From Ascaphus truei (Eukaryota; Chordata; Amphibia; Anura; Ascaphidae), in assembly GCA_036426205.1 (NCBI GenBank), contig CM071568.1:228576897-228640896 (forward strand): a stretch of DNA of 64,000 nucleotides, given 5' to 3'. Within the stretch, counting starts at the first letter, position 1; each line of letters opens with the position of its first letter. The notes under the pieces are model-generated. The model was not told the origin of the DNA, made no database searches, and saw only the letters and a program-made list of their open reading frames with translations. The position numbers were made by a program, and so were the translations under genes. Shown piece after piece: positions 9,877-20,424 of this stretch.

Positions 9877-10692
9877 TGTAACGGTTCTAGGGCCCCCCAC
9901 CCATCTCAGATTGGCCCCTGTGTTCTAATGGCCCCCAATTAAAGTCTGTGTGATATGTGGTGCACCTGCTGGTAACAGGACTCCTGAGTTTCCCGCTGGG
10001 TTGGTATGGGCAATATCACCATGACAGGTGTCTGAGGTAGTGTGCTCTGAGTCCTACTCACATCTGGTACAGCGCCTCCACCCCATCAGGATCTCTGTAG
10101 CAGCAGGGGGAAGTATCTGATGGGGAACTCCGTCTTGGTGCATCCTTCTGTGGAATAACTTCACTCTCACACAGAAGGGATCTTTTGAACCGGGGCATCT
10201 TTAATGTCATCTCCATAGGCAGACTGCCCCTCATCGCGGTCGTCAATTAGCCCAGCATTTTCATGAGGTACTCCATTCAGAAGGTTCCTCCTCTGTTAAT
10301 AGAGTTGCTTCCACCTCTCCCCTAAGGGAGATCCACCAGCTGTGCCAGGTCCCTGGTCACAGTGTGTAATCAGCTTGCACTGAAGTATCTGACAGGCAGA
10401 CTTGAACTGCTGCAGACACTTTACCTTGAACTCTCCTTGTTAACACACCAAGAACACTCATTAAGAACCCTAACTTTAGGCAGTGCTATGTCTTATATAG
10501 ACTCCAGAAACAGACCCACCTCTGTGTCACTAACAGTGGACACAAAGCATGTTGTCACTTCCTTTGTTACATATCACACTTCACCAGGGTTTGAGGGCAA
10601 ACCTCCGTGATTGTTACTGGCAACCCTGCATACTTACCAGGATTACTGCCAGCATTAGAAAGATATGTACACCATTTTTACACATGGTTACA
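9877..10692 (-). repeat. 5' LTR of element A2
   Basis: On the minus strand it starts TGTAACCATG at 10692 and ends CCGTTACA at 9877, 816 bases. Its first 130 bases align with the start of the element A LTR, including GGTTTGCCCTCA and ACCCTGGTGA. The upstream side abuts LINE sequence at 10693. Confidence 0.75.
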
Positions 10693-11771
10693 AATACATA
10701 GCTACATATGTGAACAGGGTATACATTATATACAAGACATTGCATGCACAGTTAGAGATAATATATATTCTAGGCGTATGTAACAGTTACAGACCAGATT
10801 AAAATGCGAGACAGCTTTAGTTTTGAAAGAACTTAAACTGGTGGTGGATGTGAGAGTCTCCGGTAGGTTGTCCAGTTTTGGGGTACACAGTAAGAGAAGG
10901 AGGAGCGGCCGGATACTTTGCTGAACCCTGGGACCATGAACAGGCTTTTGGAGTCCGATTTCAGATGATAAGTGCTGCGTGTGGTAGGGGTGAGGAGCTT
11001 GTTCAGATAGGTGGGTAGCTTGTCCAGGAAGTATTTGAAGGCAAGAAAGGAACGATGAACTTTGCGCCTAGACTCGAGTGATGACCAATCTAGTTCTTTG
11101 AGCATTTCGCAGTGATGTGTGTTGTAGTTGCATTGGAGAGCAAAACGGCCTAATGAATAGTAGAGGGTATCAAGTTTGGTAAGGTGGGTTTAGGGTGCCG
11201 AGCCGTATACTATGTCTCCATAGTCGATAATTGGCATTAGCATCGGCTGTGCGATACGCTTTCTGACCAGCAGGCTTAGGGAGGATTTGTTCCTGTAAAG
11301 TACACCTAGTTTGGCATCGGTTTTGGATGTCAAGGTATCAATGTGCAACCCAAATGTTAAATGAGAGTCAAAACATATGCCCAAGTATTTAAAACTGGTA
11401 TCGGAGTTAGGGTGGTATTAACGTTCATTCTGATCTGGAGCTCAGTCATTGGAAGCTTTAAAACTGTAGACTTGGTCCCAAATACCATTGTTACAGTCTT
11501 GTCAGTGTTTAAAAACAGTTTGTTTTGGGAAATCCTATTTTCAAGTCTCAAATGTCAGATTGAAGTATGTGTTCAAGGTCGGAGAGGCTAGGGCTGTGTG
11601 CATATAAGATTGTCATCTGCATACATGTGTATTGAAGCTCCCTTACAAACTGTAGGAAGATCATTGATGAACACTGAGAGGAGAAGGGGCCCCAGAACAG
11701 AGCCTTGCGGGACACCACAGGTGATATCCAAGGGGTTGGAGTTTGAGCCTGAGAGAGACAAGCTGCAGTAA
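10693..11771 (-). mobile_element. CR1/L2/Rex1-type LINE, copy 1
   Basis: On the minus strand this carries the polymerase core and the C-terminal part of a non-LTR reverse transcriptase, truncated near 11771 at the 5' side. It is homologous to 57278-58262 over most of its length. The last part of the 3' UTR is cut off at 10693, exactly where LTR-A2 begins, so A2 most likely inserted into this LINE. Confidence 0.75.
10833..11771 (-). pseudogene. LINE reverse transcriptase, broken
   Basis: Reading from 11771 leftward, GVPQGSVLGPLLLSVFINDL is followed by HMYADDNLI (YADD at 11612-11623), the catalytic box of reverse transcriptases. Then come the YRNKSSLSLLVRKRIAQ and YGDIVYGSAP stretches of the thumb region, and LLTPTTRSTYHL near the end. 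Several frameshifts split it into short frames. The third box 'x-Asp-Asp' is intact, but the protein is not. The family resembles the CR1/L2/Rex1 group; a phylogeny would decide. Confidence 0.75.
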
Positions 11772-12294
11772 CCTAAAAATGCGGTATTAGCGCCAAAAAT
11801 TCCTTATTTTTATCGTGCAGTTCATCAATGTTGAACCGCCAAAAATAAAGCAGTTTTTATCGGATCCGTTAAAAGAATCGGATTTCATAAAAAACAGCAA
11901 TAATACTGCATCTTTAGGTAAAAACTGCAATATATCAAGTAACAAAAGGGATAGACAGCACTCAAATTGACAATAAACCGAACTCAGGGTGCCAAAGAAG
12001 AGGACCCTACTCCCTCCCAAATAATAACCAAAATATAAAATTGTGTTCCAGCACTCACTGACTGATAGAATACTATAAAATGTGGGAATATGCCAAAAAT
12101 GAAAAAGTTTAATAATAGAAGCACAAGATATATAAATTGGAACAATGTAAGTGAAAATAACACGAGTACAAAAATTACGCTATAAAAGCCAACAATGTGG
12201 GGAAACAACACAGGGGTAGGGGAAAAGGCAGGGAAAACCACAATGGGGAAGTAGGGGGTAAAAACAAGGTGAGATAGGGGGAGGGATATAGGGG

Positions 12295-12328
12295 GCAACG
12301 TTTCAGGGTTAAGACCCCTTTCTCAGAC
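12295..12328 (-). ncRNA. hammerhead-like motif, degenerate
   Basis: On the minus strand: CTGAGAA, a stem AGGG/CCCT with a seven-base loop, then GAAACGTTGC. The order core-stem II-GAAA matches hammerhead ribozymes, but the first core box departs from CUGANGA. Confidence 0.35.
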
Positions 12329-12571
12329 CCATTCCCTCAGGTCCAATGGTACTTCCCTTACCCTGTGTCCCCAACAGACTGAGTCATCCCCAAAAAAGAT
12401 AGTAATAATATAATTGCACTAATGTCCAATGCAAATAAATGAAGTCCTGATGCAAAAAGAATATGTATACCAGGGGAGCGCGTATCCAACCTTCAAAGTC
12501 CTCAAAATGTGAATCGCCTGCTCCAACTCTCTCTCACTGTTTCACCCAGGGGTTGCTGGATGCCCTATCCC

Positions 12572-12606
12572 CTGATAAAGTCAGTTCCTTACTGACAAAA
12601 CGCGTA
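12572..12606 (+). ncRNA. hammerhead-like motif with perfect stem II
   Basis: CTGATAA, then GTCAGT and ACTGAC (six perfect pairs, five-base loop), then AAAACGCGTA. The stem is intact while the conserved core has changed at G8 and at the first base of GAAA, so it is probably inactive. Confidence 0.35.
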
Positions 12607-12990
12607 TGGTGCATCATCACGTTGGGGGTTGTGCTACAGAGGATTCCCTGAGACGCAAGCAGCTGGCTTACAGAGAAGCTGAGGGTTCATCGGGCTCATG
12701 GTCAGGAGAGTGTGTTATACCATCTACCCACTGGAACTGTTTTATTTATTGCATGCATACCTGAGTCCCCTACCTATCTCTTCCTAGGAGGACATTATAA
12801 GGTTCAATTGGGACACAGGAGCAATCTGAAACTTCCCTAATCTCAGGGTTTCATTCCAATATGATTATGGAAATTTTGTAGCAACCTCCACTTTCAAGTT
12901 TCTGTTATTATTAAATCGTGTATTTCATATATTCATGGTCATTTACTGTCTGTATTTTCATTATTAAATTGTTATAATTGCATTTAGGAT

Positions 12991-13869
12991 TGAGTGCTCA
13001 CAGTTTTTGTTTTTTCTATATGTGGTTTAGAAACGAGTTATTCCTTGATGAGCTGCCGTTCCGTTTGTGTTTTTTATTATTTATCCCTCCAGCCTAGCAC
13101 GTTATTAGTCCCATATTGTGCATACACCATTTTATTAATCCCCCTATCATTGTGCGCTGGTTATATCTTTGTGATATATATATTTGTGTATGTACACATT
13201 TTATATAACATGACACTGTGACTGCAGGATCACCTTATACACTATTACACATTTAAATGGTACAGTAACAATATAATCGCTGTGCAAGTGAATTGCAGAG
13301 TCTATCACTGTCAAGCCTCCCAATTCTGGGGGTACTGGCCTATATGTTAGGGGTGCCGGCACACCTATTGGAGCTCATAAGATAGTGTATGAGTTGCAGG
13401 CTTGTGCTTCGCAAAGAAACTTTGGTACGAGTATGGCAGCATGAGATATCCTCTTCAGTGTCTTTCACCCACTCACAACCTGCCACACAGTCCTGCTCCA
13501 TTGCACAGTGGTCTCTTTGGCTATTTACTCTTTGTCATCTGGTCCTGATCTGCTGGGCTCTGCTGCATGCGCTGGTTCAGCTGTGCAATGCTCCCTCCAC
13601 GCAGCTCCCCGAACTCCTCCAGGGTCCTGCAGGAACTGACTGAACTGACATGGCTGCCCCCTCTTAACAACCTCTCTCTCAGTCCCTCCTCTTCACCAGC
13701 CATCCTAGTGGCTTACATGTCCTGTAGAGAGGAACCTGTTAGGGGGCAGTCAGCCTGTGTTGCTTGCGACACAGGGGACTACATATACATTATAATAAAT
13801 GCTAAGCCATTAAATCCTAAGCTGTCACCTACATAGCTACATTGCTATTCAATGGATACCCTAAATAAA
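12991..13869. other. no feature seen
   Basis: A/T-rich to mixed sequence with only short chance frames. Nothing recognisable. Confidence 0.5.
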
Positions 13870-14213
13870 TGTGTTAGTTACGCTTGTCAGGATGAAGGCT
13901 CATCCTCCGCATCCTCTGAGGCACAATGAGATACATCCAATAAAGGTTTGATGTCCAACTATACAAAAAGAAAACCCTACAAACAAATCCATGCCCGATG
14001 TGACAATAATAAATAAATTGCACAAATTCCCCCCCCCCCCAATAAAAATAAACAATCGTCTTTTTGTCAAATGAGACGCACCACGCCTTATATAAGGCCT
14101 GTGACGTCACATTTGACAGTCACACGGTATATCCACCAATTCTGTAGAATTAGTGGATGTACAATAGCATGTAATGAATGCCCATTTTTGGGTGCTATTA
14201 CGTCACCTTAAAG
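13870..14213 (-). mobile_element. family C short copy, left part
   Basis: The stretch ends (14066-14115) in the same promoter-like phrase as 3720-3765: TGACGTCA followed on the minus strand by GGCCTTATATAAGG and GTCTCATTTG. It begins with CAGGATGAAGGC, also seen at 1440 and 61140. The arm 14125-14213 pairs with 22320-22425, so the copy is a foldback repeat split by the hAT insertion. A C10 run lies at 14031-14040. Confidence 0.5.
14206..14213. repeat. hAT target-site duplication, left
   Basis: CCTTAAAG, repeated exactly at 22290-22297 on the other side of the hAT element. An 8-bp duplication is the hAT hallmark. Confidence 0.85.
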
Positions 14214-14913
14214 CTGGGGTGGGGAACATATTGGGCAAGCGAAATGCTTTGGTCTGGCCCTGCCAAGGAAACCACAGGCGGGACTCGAAATTCAATAAAT
14301 CTAGGAGCTTTTTTCATAGCAACATAAATTTATATTAAGTGAATCATAATAATAACGTACATTTTGAGGGACAAACAAGGAACATCCATTATGGGATAGA
14401 CAAGACATATACGAGTACATGACGGGACAGACACGTATGCGTCTCGTCGGCTGCCCGTGGCCCGTCTGCCTGTATGGCGGTGACTCAGAGGACAGTCATT
14501 GCCAGGCAAGCTGGGAGTGTACACGTTGCAAAACTGTTAACACACTGTGGCAAAACTACGGCGATCCAGTGATGAGACGAGATGTGATGAGATGATTCCT
14601 CGCGACGTTGATGACCTTGCCTCTGATGATTGACGACGATGTTGTTGTCTCCTTTGTCGACACAGACGAAAACTCCAATCCAACCTTTATCCACACGTCC
14701 ACGATCAACAATCCTTGCAAAAACTGAATCTCAGATGAAGATTAAGGAAATTACAGTACACAGAAAAGACCTCAAGAGTCGATGATATGAACGTTGGATA
14801 TGTTCCAAATCCAAGATGCAGGATTAGAACAGCGATCAAAGCAAAATAATCGTGTTGCTGGCGACACACACACTGGATAGTTATTAAAACTTAAGTAGTG
14901 TGACATCCTACAA

Positions 14914-16475
14914 ATGGCAACTACAAAGAAAAGAAAAGTTGATGCAGAGTGTTGATCTTTCCAAGAGAAATGGACAAATGATTATTTTTTTGTTGAAGTC
15001 AAAGACAAACCTGTATGCCTAGTTTGTGGCGATGCGTTAGTAGTAATGAAAAAAGACAACCTGGAGCATCATTAAAGCTCAAAACATGCTAAATTCAATT
15101 AATTAGGAGGCCAAATGTGTCTGGATAAAATCAATGCTCTTCAGTGGAGTTTGGAATTACAACAAGCCGCTTTCACTAGGACTCGTTGTGACAGAGACAA
15201 CGTTATTCAGACGAGTTATTTAGTGAGCGAGCTACTCGCAAAGAAGCTGAGGCCTCATGTAGAGGGAGAGTTTGTGAAAGAGTGCATGGTGGCTGCTGCG
15301 GAGTTGTTAGCACCAGACAAAGTAAAAGTATTTCAGACTGTAAGTTTGTCTCGGAGAACCGTCTCAGATCGGAGTACTGACTTAGCACAAGATATTGAAA
15401 AAACATTGAAGGATTCTGCAGGAGATTTCCAATTTTTCTCTCTGGCTTGTGACGAGACAACGGACATAACAAATACTGCCCAACTGGACGTTTTCGTTTG
15501 TGGGATAACTGCAGGGTTTGACACGCGAGAGGAACTGCTGTCACTGGAAGCCATGCATGGCACTACAAGAGGTGAGGACTTGTTTGCGAGACTTATTTTA
15601 TCAATGAAAAAACTTGAGCTAACGTTTGAAAAGTTAAGTGGCCTTACTACAGATGGAGCTCCAGCCATGGTTGGCTCGCAAAAAGGGTTAATTGCATTTG
15701 TCAAGAAAGAACTGAATCGTCTCAGTCTTGATCCAAGTGATTTAATTATATGCCACTGCATCATACACCAAGAAAGTCTCTGTGCACAGTCGTTGCGGCT
15801 CAACAATGTGATGTCGACAGTAGTGTCATGCATACATTTTGTCAAAAGCAGAGGGCTTAACAGCCGCCAGTTTAAGGAGTTACTGAATGATCTTGACTCT
15901 GAGTACGGTGATCCTGTTTATCACTGTGAAGTGCGGTGGCTGAGTCGCGGGAACATGCTCATGAGGTTTTACGAACTGCGGGATGAAGTCAAGCAGTTCA
16001 TGGAGATGAAGGGAAAACTTATCAGGGAACTCAATGATAGCAAGTGGCTGTGTGATCTAGCGTTCATGGTGGACATTACCAAGTACTTCTCAGAGCTGAA
16101 CGTCAAGCTGCAGGGCCCAAACCAGCTTCTCAGCTCCCTGCTTTCAAACGTGAAATCATTTGAAGCTAAATTAAGGCTGTGGAAAGTGCAACTCGAAAGG
16201 AATAACACAGTGCATTTCCCCACTTTGGAAGGACAAAAGCCTTCTACGACACTTGAATATGCTGGTGAATGTGCAAAACTAATTGAGACATTTGATGAAA
16301 TATTCAAGGATGTGAAAAGTAAACAAATGGAATTGAACATCTTTGCTACACCGTTCAATGTGGAACCAGCTGATGTGCCTGATAACCTACAACACGAAAT
16401 CATTCAGCTGCAAAGCGATGATGAGCTGAAAGCTAGATACAACAACCTCCCACTGCTTGAGTTCTATAAACGTTA
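14914..16475 (+). pseudogene. hAT transposase, N-terminal and central part
   Basis: The frame starts with ATG at 14914 and a basic KKRK. It has in-frame stops at 14953 (TGA), 15073 (TAA) and 15100 (TAA), then stays open from 15115 to the insertion at 16475. The early part has KWTNDYFFVEVKDKPVCLVC and H..H spacing typical of a BED-type zinc finger. Later motifs DETTDITNTAQL, LTTDGAPAMVG, CHCIIHQESLC and EVRWLSRG are those of the hAT catalytic domain found in ZBED5, FAM200 and GTF2IRD2 relatives, where the transposase cuts DNA ends. The reading continues at 21927 after the LTR element. Confidence 0.9.
16472..16475. repeat. LTR-B target-site duplication, left
   Basis: GTTA, repeated at 21923-21926. 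Removing the LTR element and one copy restores the transposase frame. Confidence 0.85.
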
Positions 16476-17990
16476 TGTAGCCCTGGTGTCCAGCGGCTCC
16501 TGGAGACCCCCCTCCTGTGGAGCAGCGCGGTCGTGGGTGCCGCCATTACCAGCGACGGACCCGGCGGCTGCTTCCAAGGGTGGGGGCCAGAGCAGGGAGC
16601 AGCGCGTCTCTTTCAATGTGCGGCCGGTTGCCGGGGACGCGATCGGGCCGTTGCTAAGGCCGCGGTCGCGTCGCTAGGGTCCCGGAGGCTCGCAGAGCAG
16701 GGCGCCGCCATTGTGAGGTGCGTTGCGCATGCGCAAGGGTTAGGAGCGCTGGGAGGCCCACAGATAGCTCGTGCATGCGCAGATAGGAGCCCGCGAAACC
16801 CTAGCCTACCAGGGAAGGCTCTGAGCAGGGACTACGAGTCCCATGAGCCTCTGTATGCCCCACGTGATGCCAGGGAGACAATAGGGCTTAGGATCTCCCT
16901 GCAGGCAAGTGGATACATTTCGCGCGCTGAGCCCACGCTAGTTAGTTGGAGCTGGGGAGCTGAAGGGGAAGGAAGGGTGCAGGGAGCGAGTGAAGCTCCT
17001 GCACTGCGTAAGGTCCCCCACATCCCAGGTAGGCCCCAACTCCCCACCAGTTTAGTGGGTGATTGATAGGGACGGCTCCAGATAGGGACTCTGCCCTTAG
17101 TAAGTGCTGTCTTGTCAGAGTCACGGCTGTCAGTGCTGTGAGGTCTGACAAGCAGGCACAGTGTTTGTGCAGCACGTTTGCTGTACGTACCAAGTAGGTG
17201 GCAGTGCATTACTGCAAGTACTAGGTACTAGTTAGTTGGAGTCAGGACCGGGAAGAGCTAGGGGCACGGGATAGGCCAGTTAACCCCTTAGGTCCCAGGT
17301 AGGTCCTCACTCCCCAGCTTGTGGTGCTACAGGGACAGGCCCTAGGTTAGGGACCGTGTCACGTAGTGCCAGTGATAGATAGGGACACAGCGGACGCTGC
17401 GCTTCCTGAAAGAAGACTTGGGCTCAAGTCTGCGCCCCAGAGACAAAGACTATCTTCAGGGTGGGATCGCCCCTGGCGGACCCCAAGCAAGGAACCACCG
17501 GATCAGATGGGATCCCCGAGCGACAGATCCTTTGTGAAGTGGTCGCAGGCCCGAGTGCAGGAGCACTCGGCAGCTACTCTATAAGTGCACCAAAAACCCT
17601 TAACATTCTCCTAACACATAGTGGTAGCGCTGACCACGGGACAAAGGGGTTGGGCTGTGGGCACCGTGTGGGGATGTTATAATGTTGTGATGTTATGAGA
17701 ATGATGTAATAGTTATCTTTTGTTCATTCAGTAAACCTGTTAACCATAATACTGGTGTATGTGGTTTCTGGGTGGGTTCCTATGTGAAATGGTCATTCTA
17801 CATTCCCATAGAATCCTACATAGGTAGAGGCGCTGAAACCAAGAAACGTTCCAGAGGATTCACCCCAGGCTCTCACTGGCAGAGGCTCAGCTCTCCTGTG
17901 AGCCTACAGGTATATGCACCACACCTGGTAACACCGTATGTTCTCCGCACCCACACTATATTTGCGATTGGGGGGTGATTACCCGTTACA
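16476..17990 (+). repeat. 5' LTR of element B
   Basis: Starts TGTAGCCCTGG and ends CCGTTACA, 1515 bases. The first 600 bases are CpG-rich. The two LTRs differ at many scattered positions and by small indels, clearly more than the LTR pair of element A, so B is older. Confidence 0.85.
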
Positions 17991-17992
17991 TT

Positions 17993-18010
17993 TGGAGGCA
18001 CTGCTGAGAT
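17993..18010 (+). promoter_or_regulatory. primer-binding site of element B
   Basis: TGGAGGCACTGCTGAGAT, two bases after the LTR end. It closely complements the 3' end of vertebrate tRNA-Thr (ACCGCTGGG-type variants differ at about two positions). Confidence 0.7.
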
Positions 18011-18071
18011 ACCACCTGGGGTGCCCTGTTCCATTTTTTTTTCAAATTGTCCAATTCCTATTTTTTTCACC

Positions 18072-18215
18072 ATGTTTGTAAAGTCCGGACACAAGGTCCT
18101 TGCCTGGGCCTTGAGGCAATATATGGAACCTGGCCAGGTGATGGCAGTAGGAGGCCTGCCCGCAACTATACCCACGGTTGGGGTCCAGTCTTATATGCGT
18201 AGAATTCCTGGGTGA
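18072..18215 (+). CDS. short frame after the primer site of B
   Basis: ATG at 18072 opens 47 codons (FVKSGHKVLAWALRQYMEPG at the start). It may be the true N terminus of the element protein, cut off by a stop at 18213-18215. The next 260 bases have no open frame, so the copy is degraded here. No domain recognised. Confidence 0.3.
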   Translation: MFVKSGHKVLAWALRQYMEPGQVMAVGGLPATIPTVGVQSYMRRIPG

Positions 18216-18479
18216 CCGTGTGCATGTGTCTTAGATGAAGAACAGGATCCCACGTCCCCATGGAAAACCATACTCTTTGTAGCAACCCCCACTAAGGATA
18301 TATGCCTGGCAGAGGCACCGTCCGCACTGTTTCTGCCCGGGGGCCCATCTGAGGGGTACCCCCTAGTCTATGCAGACCGAGTAAAATGGCGTCTCCCGCC
18401 AAAACAGGAGAGCGCACGTGCTGCTGACTGCCAGCCTGCACAGGAAAGTATTACAACAATCTGTCCGGGTTTGGCGTGA

Positions 18480-19928
18480 AAATCAGAGCACCGCCCCTGT
18501 GATGTGAGTGACTCAGCGCAGAGCCAGAACCACTCCCTTGTAGAAAGTGCCCTGCCTTCACATTCCACCAGGGGGAGCAAGCACTGTGATCTTCAACCCT
18601 ACGTTGATGCTGTAATAGACTCTTTCTTCTCTGAGGATGAGATGATGTATGAGGATGAGATAGACTGTCAGGACATACACCCTAATGTGTATGTGCCCTG
18701 GCAAGCGCCAGGGATAGATGTCCTTGTGCTAATGTGCCCCTGCCTGCACGAAGCCTCTAGAGAGGGAGCTGACATGTCCCAGTTACCGCTAGACTTCAAG
18801 ACGACTGAGGTAGGCGGAGATCCGGGGATACAGTGTTTTAGTCCCACCTGTGACTGTTCTAGAGGTGCACTGGCGTGGGAGCCCAAATGTGAATGCTGCG
18901 GTGCACGGTTCTTGAAGCCTATTACACCCCAGGCTCTGGAGTCAGTGGAGAAAGAAGCGGGGAAGCCTGACCCCTCTGCAAAAGTGAGTGACATTGCTAA
19001 TCAGTCTGTCCTAATTCCAGCGGCCTCAGTGGACCCGTGTGTTCAAAACCATGTTGCAGAACCAGTTCCAGACCCTTTCAAAGGGGACGTTTTAGTGGTA
19101 GAGCAGGAACCACGGAGAACAGAATCAGAGGGTAAGGTGTCTATACCCCCATCTTCTTTTGGTGATTTCAGCGACCAACCGTTCGTGGTGATGCGCCTGC
19201 CGGCGGACCACTCTAATGAAGTCACCGAGCCAACTATCTCGGTGGATACAGAGCCTGCTGTGGGCCCGTGGGCCCTAGAGGAGGTGTATCCAGATGTTGC
19301 GGACCCTGCTGTGGGCCCGTGTGCCCTACAACGGCCAGTCCGGCTTACTCCAATGGTACCATCAGTCCTAGAATGGGGACCCGTACCTAAGGAAGACAAG
19401 GGTGAGTCGACTGCCCCAGGGGTGTTGGGGGTGAGCCTCCAGGTGACCGCGGAGCACGATAGCTCCTTAAGTCTGGTCACCAGGGCGAATGGCTCCCCTC
19501 TGCATCGCGTTCTGGCGGAGGTATCCTTTTTAGAAGGTAGCTGTCCAGTGGTGCGAGTGGACCCATACCTACCTGCCCGTGTTCCAGATGAAGAGGAACC
19601 CATCGCAAGCCAGCGGAGTGGTGAGGAACCTCCTTACTTCACACCGGCTCCTGATCTGAGTGTCAGCCTGTGCACTCCGACATCAGTGGTCCCAGGACTG
19701 GGATCCAACGCTCCCGAGGTTCCAGCAAGAAAGTGGACTGTCCCAGAAGTGCCGGGGACAGGTCCCGATACAGCCAAGGTGGGAACTGACAGTGTCCCTG
19801 AGGACCTGTTGGCCACCGTGAATCACCGCAGTGGTAAGGTATCTACCCTTTACCTCCTGCCGGGTGAACCAGAGACTTTGAGGAAAGAGACATTGTCCAT
19901 TGCTCGCTTCCCAGTGGAAGCTTCGTAA
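18480..19928 (+). CDS. element B protein, Pro/Glu-rich with VVMRLPADH motif
   Basis: The frame is open from 18480, and the first possible start is a GTG at 18504; the first in-frame ATG is about 46 codons later, so the natural start is uncertain. The protein has an acidic patch (FSEDEMMYEDEIDCQDI), a Cys cluster (CFSPTCDCSRG...CECCGARF) that could bind zinc, the FVVMRLPADHSNE motif (19181-19220), and a repeated TEPAVGPWALEEVYPD / ADPAVGPCALQ unit. The motif and its nucleotide core are shared with A and A2. No enzymatic domain is seen. A Gag-like or RNA-binding role is a guess from position only. Confidence 0.55.
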   Translation, partial: KSEHRPCDVSDSAQSQNHSLVESALPSHSTRGSKHCDLQPYVDAVIDSFFSEDEMMYEDEIDCQDIHPNVYVPWQAPGIDVLVLMCPCLHEASREGADMSQLPLDFKTTEVGGDPGIQCFSPTCDCSRGALAWEPKCECCGARFLKPITPQALESVEKEAGKPDPSAKVSDIANQSVLIPAASVDPCVQNHVAEPVPDPFKGDVLVVEQEPRRTESEGKVSIPPSSFGDFSDQPFVVMRLPADHSNEVTEPTISVDTEPAVGPWALEEVYPDVADPAVGPCALQRPVRLTPMVPSVLEWGPVPKEDKGESTAPGVLGVSLQVTAEHDSSLSLVTRANGSPLHRVLAEVSFLEGSCPVVRVDPYLPARVPDEEEPIASQRSGEEPPYFTPAPDLSVSLCTPTSVVPGLGSNAPEVPARKWTVPEVPGTGPDTAKVGTDSVPEDLLATVNHRSGKVSTLYLLPGEPETLRKETLSIARFPVEAS

Positions 19929-20424
19929 GTATGTAGGGACAAGGACTGTGTGGAGAGGGATTCAGGGAAAGTTGCCTCCTTTAAGCCCAAAAAGGAGCGC
20001 TCCATTCACCATGTGGTGGACCGCGGGAAAGGTCCTGGCCTACCGCATCCATGCCGCGGAGGGCCAGGTAAAGGCCTGGTTTAGAGACATTGTACTATTC
20101 CTTCCACCAGGGGGAGGAATGAGTACGGAACTGGTGAATGTCCCCCCAGAGCATTCTCTCCAAGAGATATACCCAGGGGAGGCTCACGGACGCAAAAGTG
20201 AGGTACCCCCACCTGATCAGTTAGGGGCACCCCACAAATGGTCTCAGCAAGCAGCTGACGCTCAGCTGGCCTCGGTTACTGTGTGTGATATGCCATGTAC
20301 CCTGTTGTGTAAAGTCGAAATGATGAGTTGTATTTTCTATGCCCTGCATTTTGATTATATAACCATTATACCGTGTGATGTCGTTCCCCAAGCGGGGACG
20401 TTGGATTTTTCGCCAGGGGGAGAG
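19929..20424 (+). other. 3' internal region of B with polypurine tract
   Basis: An overlapping frame from 19900 continues with MWWTAGKVLAYRIHAAEGQV and ends in the LTR; coding is uncertain. The tract AGGGGGAGAG at 20415-20424 lies directly before the 3' LTR, where plus-strand synthesis is primed in LTR elements. Confidence 0.55.

Larger units (their letters stand above)
5829..10692 (-). mobile_element. LTR element A2, non-autonomous, rearranged 3' end
   Basis: On the minus strand the order is 5' LTR (10692-9877), primer site, Pro-rich coding remnants (9227-6286), a partial LTR (6309-5901), a second primer site and 72 bases of 5' internal sequence (5900-5829). The LTR and internal start resemble element A at 48056-53030, and the protein blocks align with those of A. 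No reverse transcriptase, protease, RNase H or integrase is visible. The 3' LTR lacks its first half and is followed by a second internal start, so the copy passed through a tandem or recombined state and then lost DNA. Confidence 0.7.
11772..12990. mobile_element. Penelope-derived DNA with hammerhead-like motifs
   Basis: No coding sequence is seen. The stretch holds two opposite-facing hammerhead-like motifs (12295-12328 minus, 12572-12606 plus) and A/T-rich flanks like those at 30.8-32.2 kb and 44.2-44.5 kb. Assignment to Penelope-like elements rests on this resemblance only. Confidence 0.35.

Noticed and set aside
16533..17066. 177-codon frame in the 5' LTR of element B
   Set aside because: GC-rich LTR sequence; the matching part of the 3' LTR is open only in pieces, and there is no motif.
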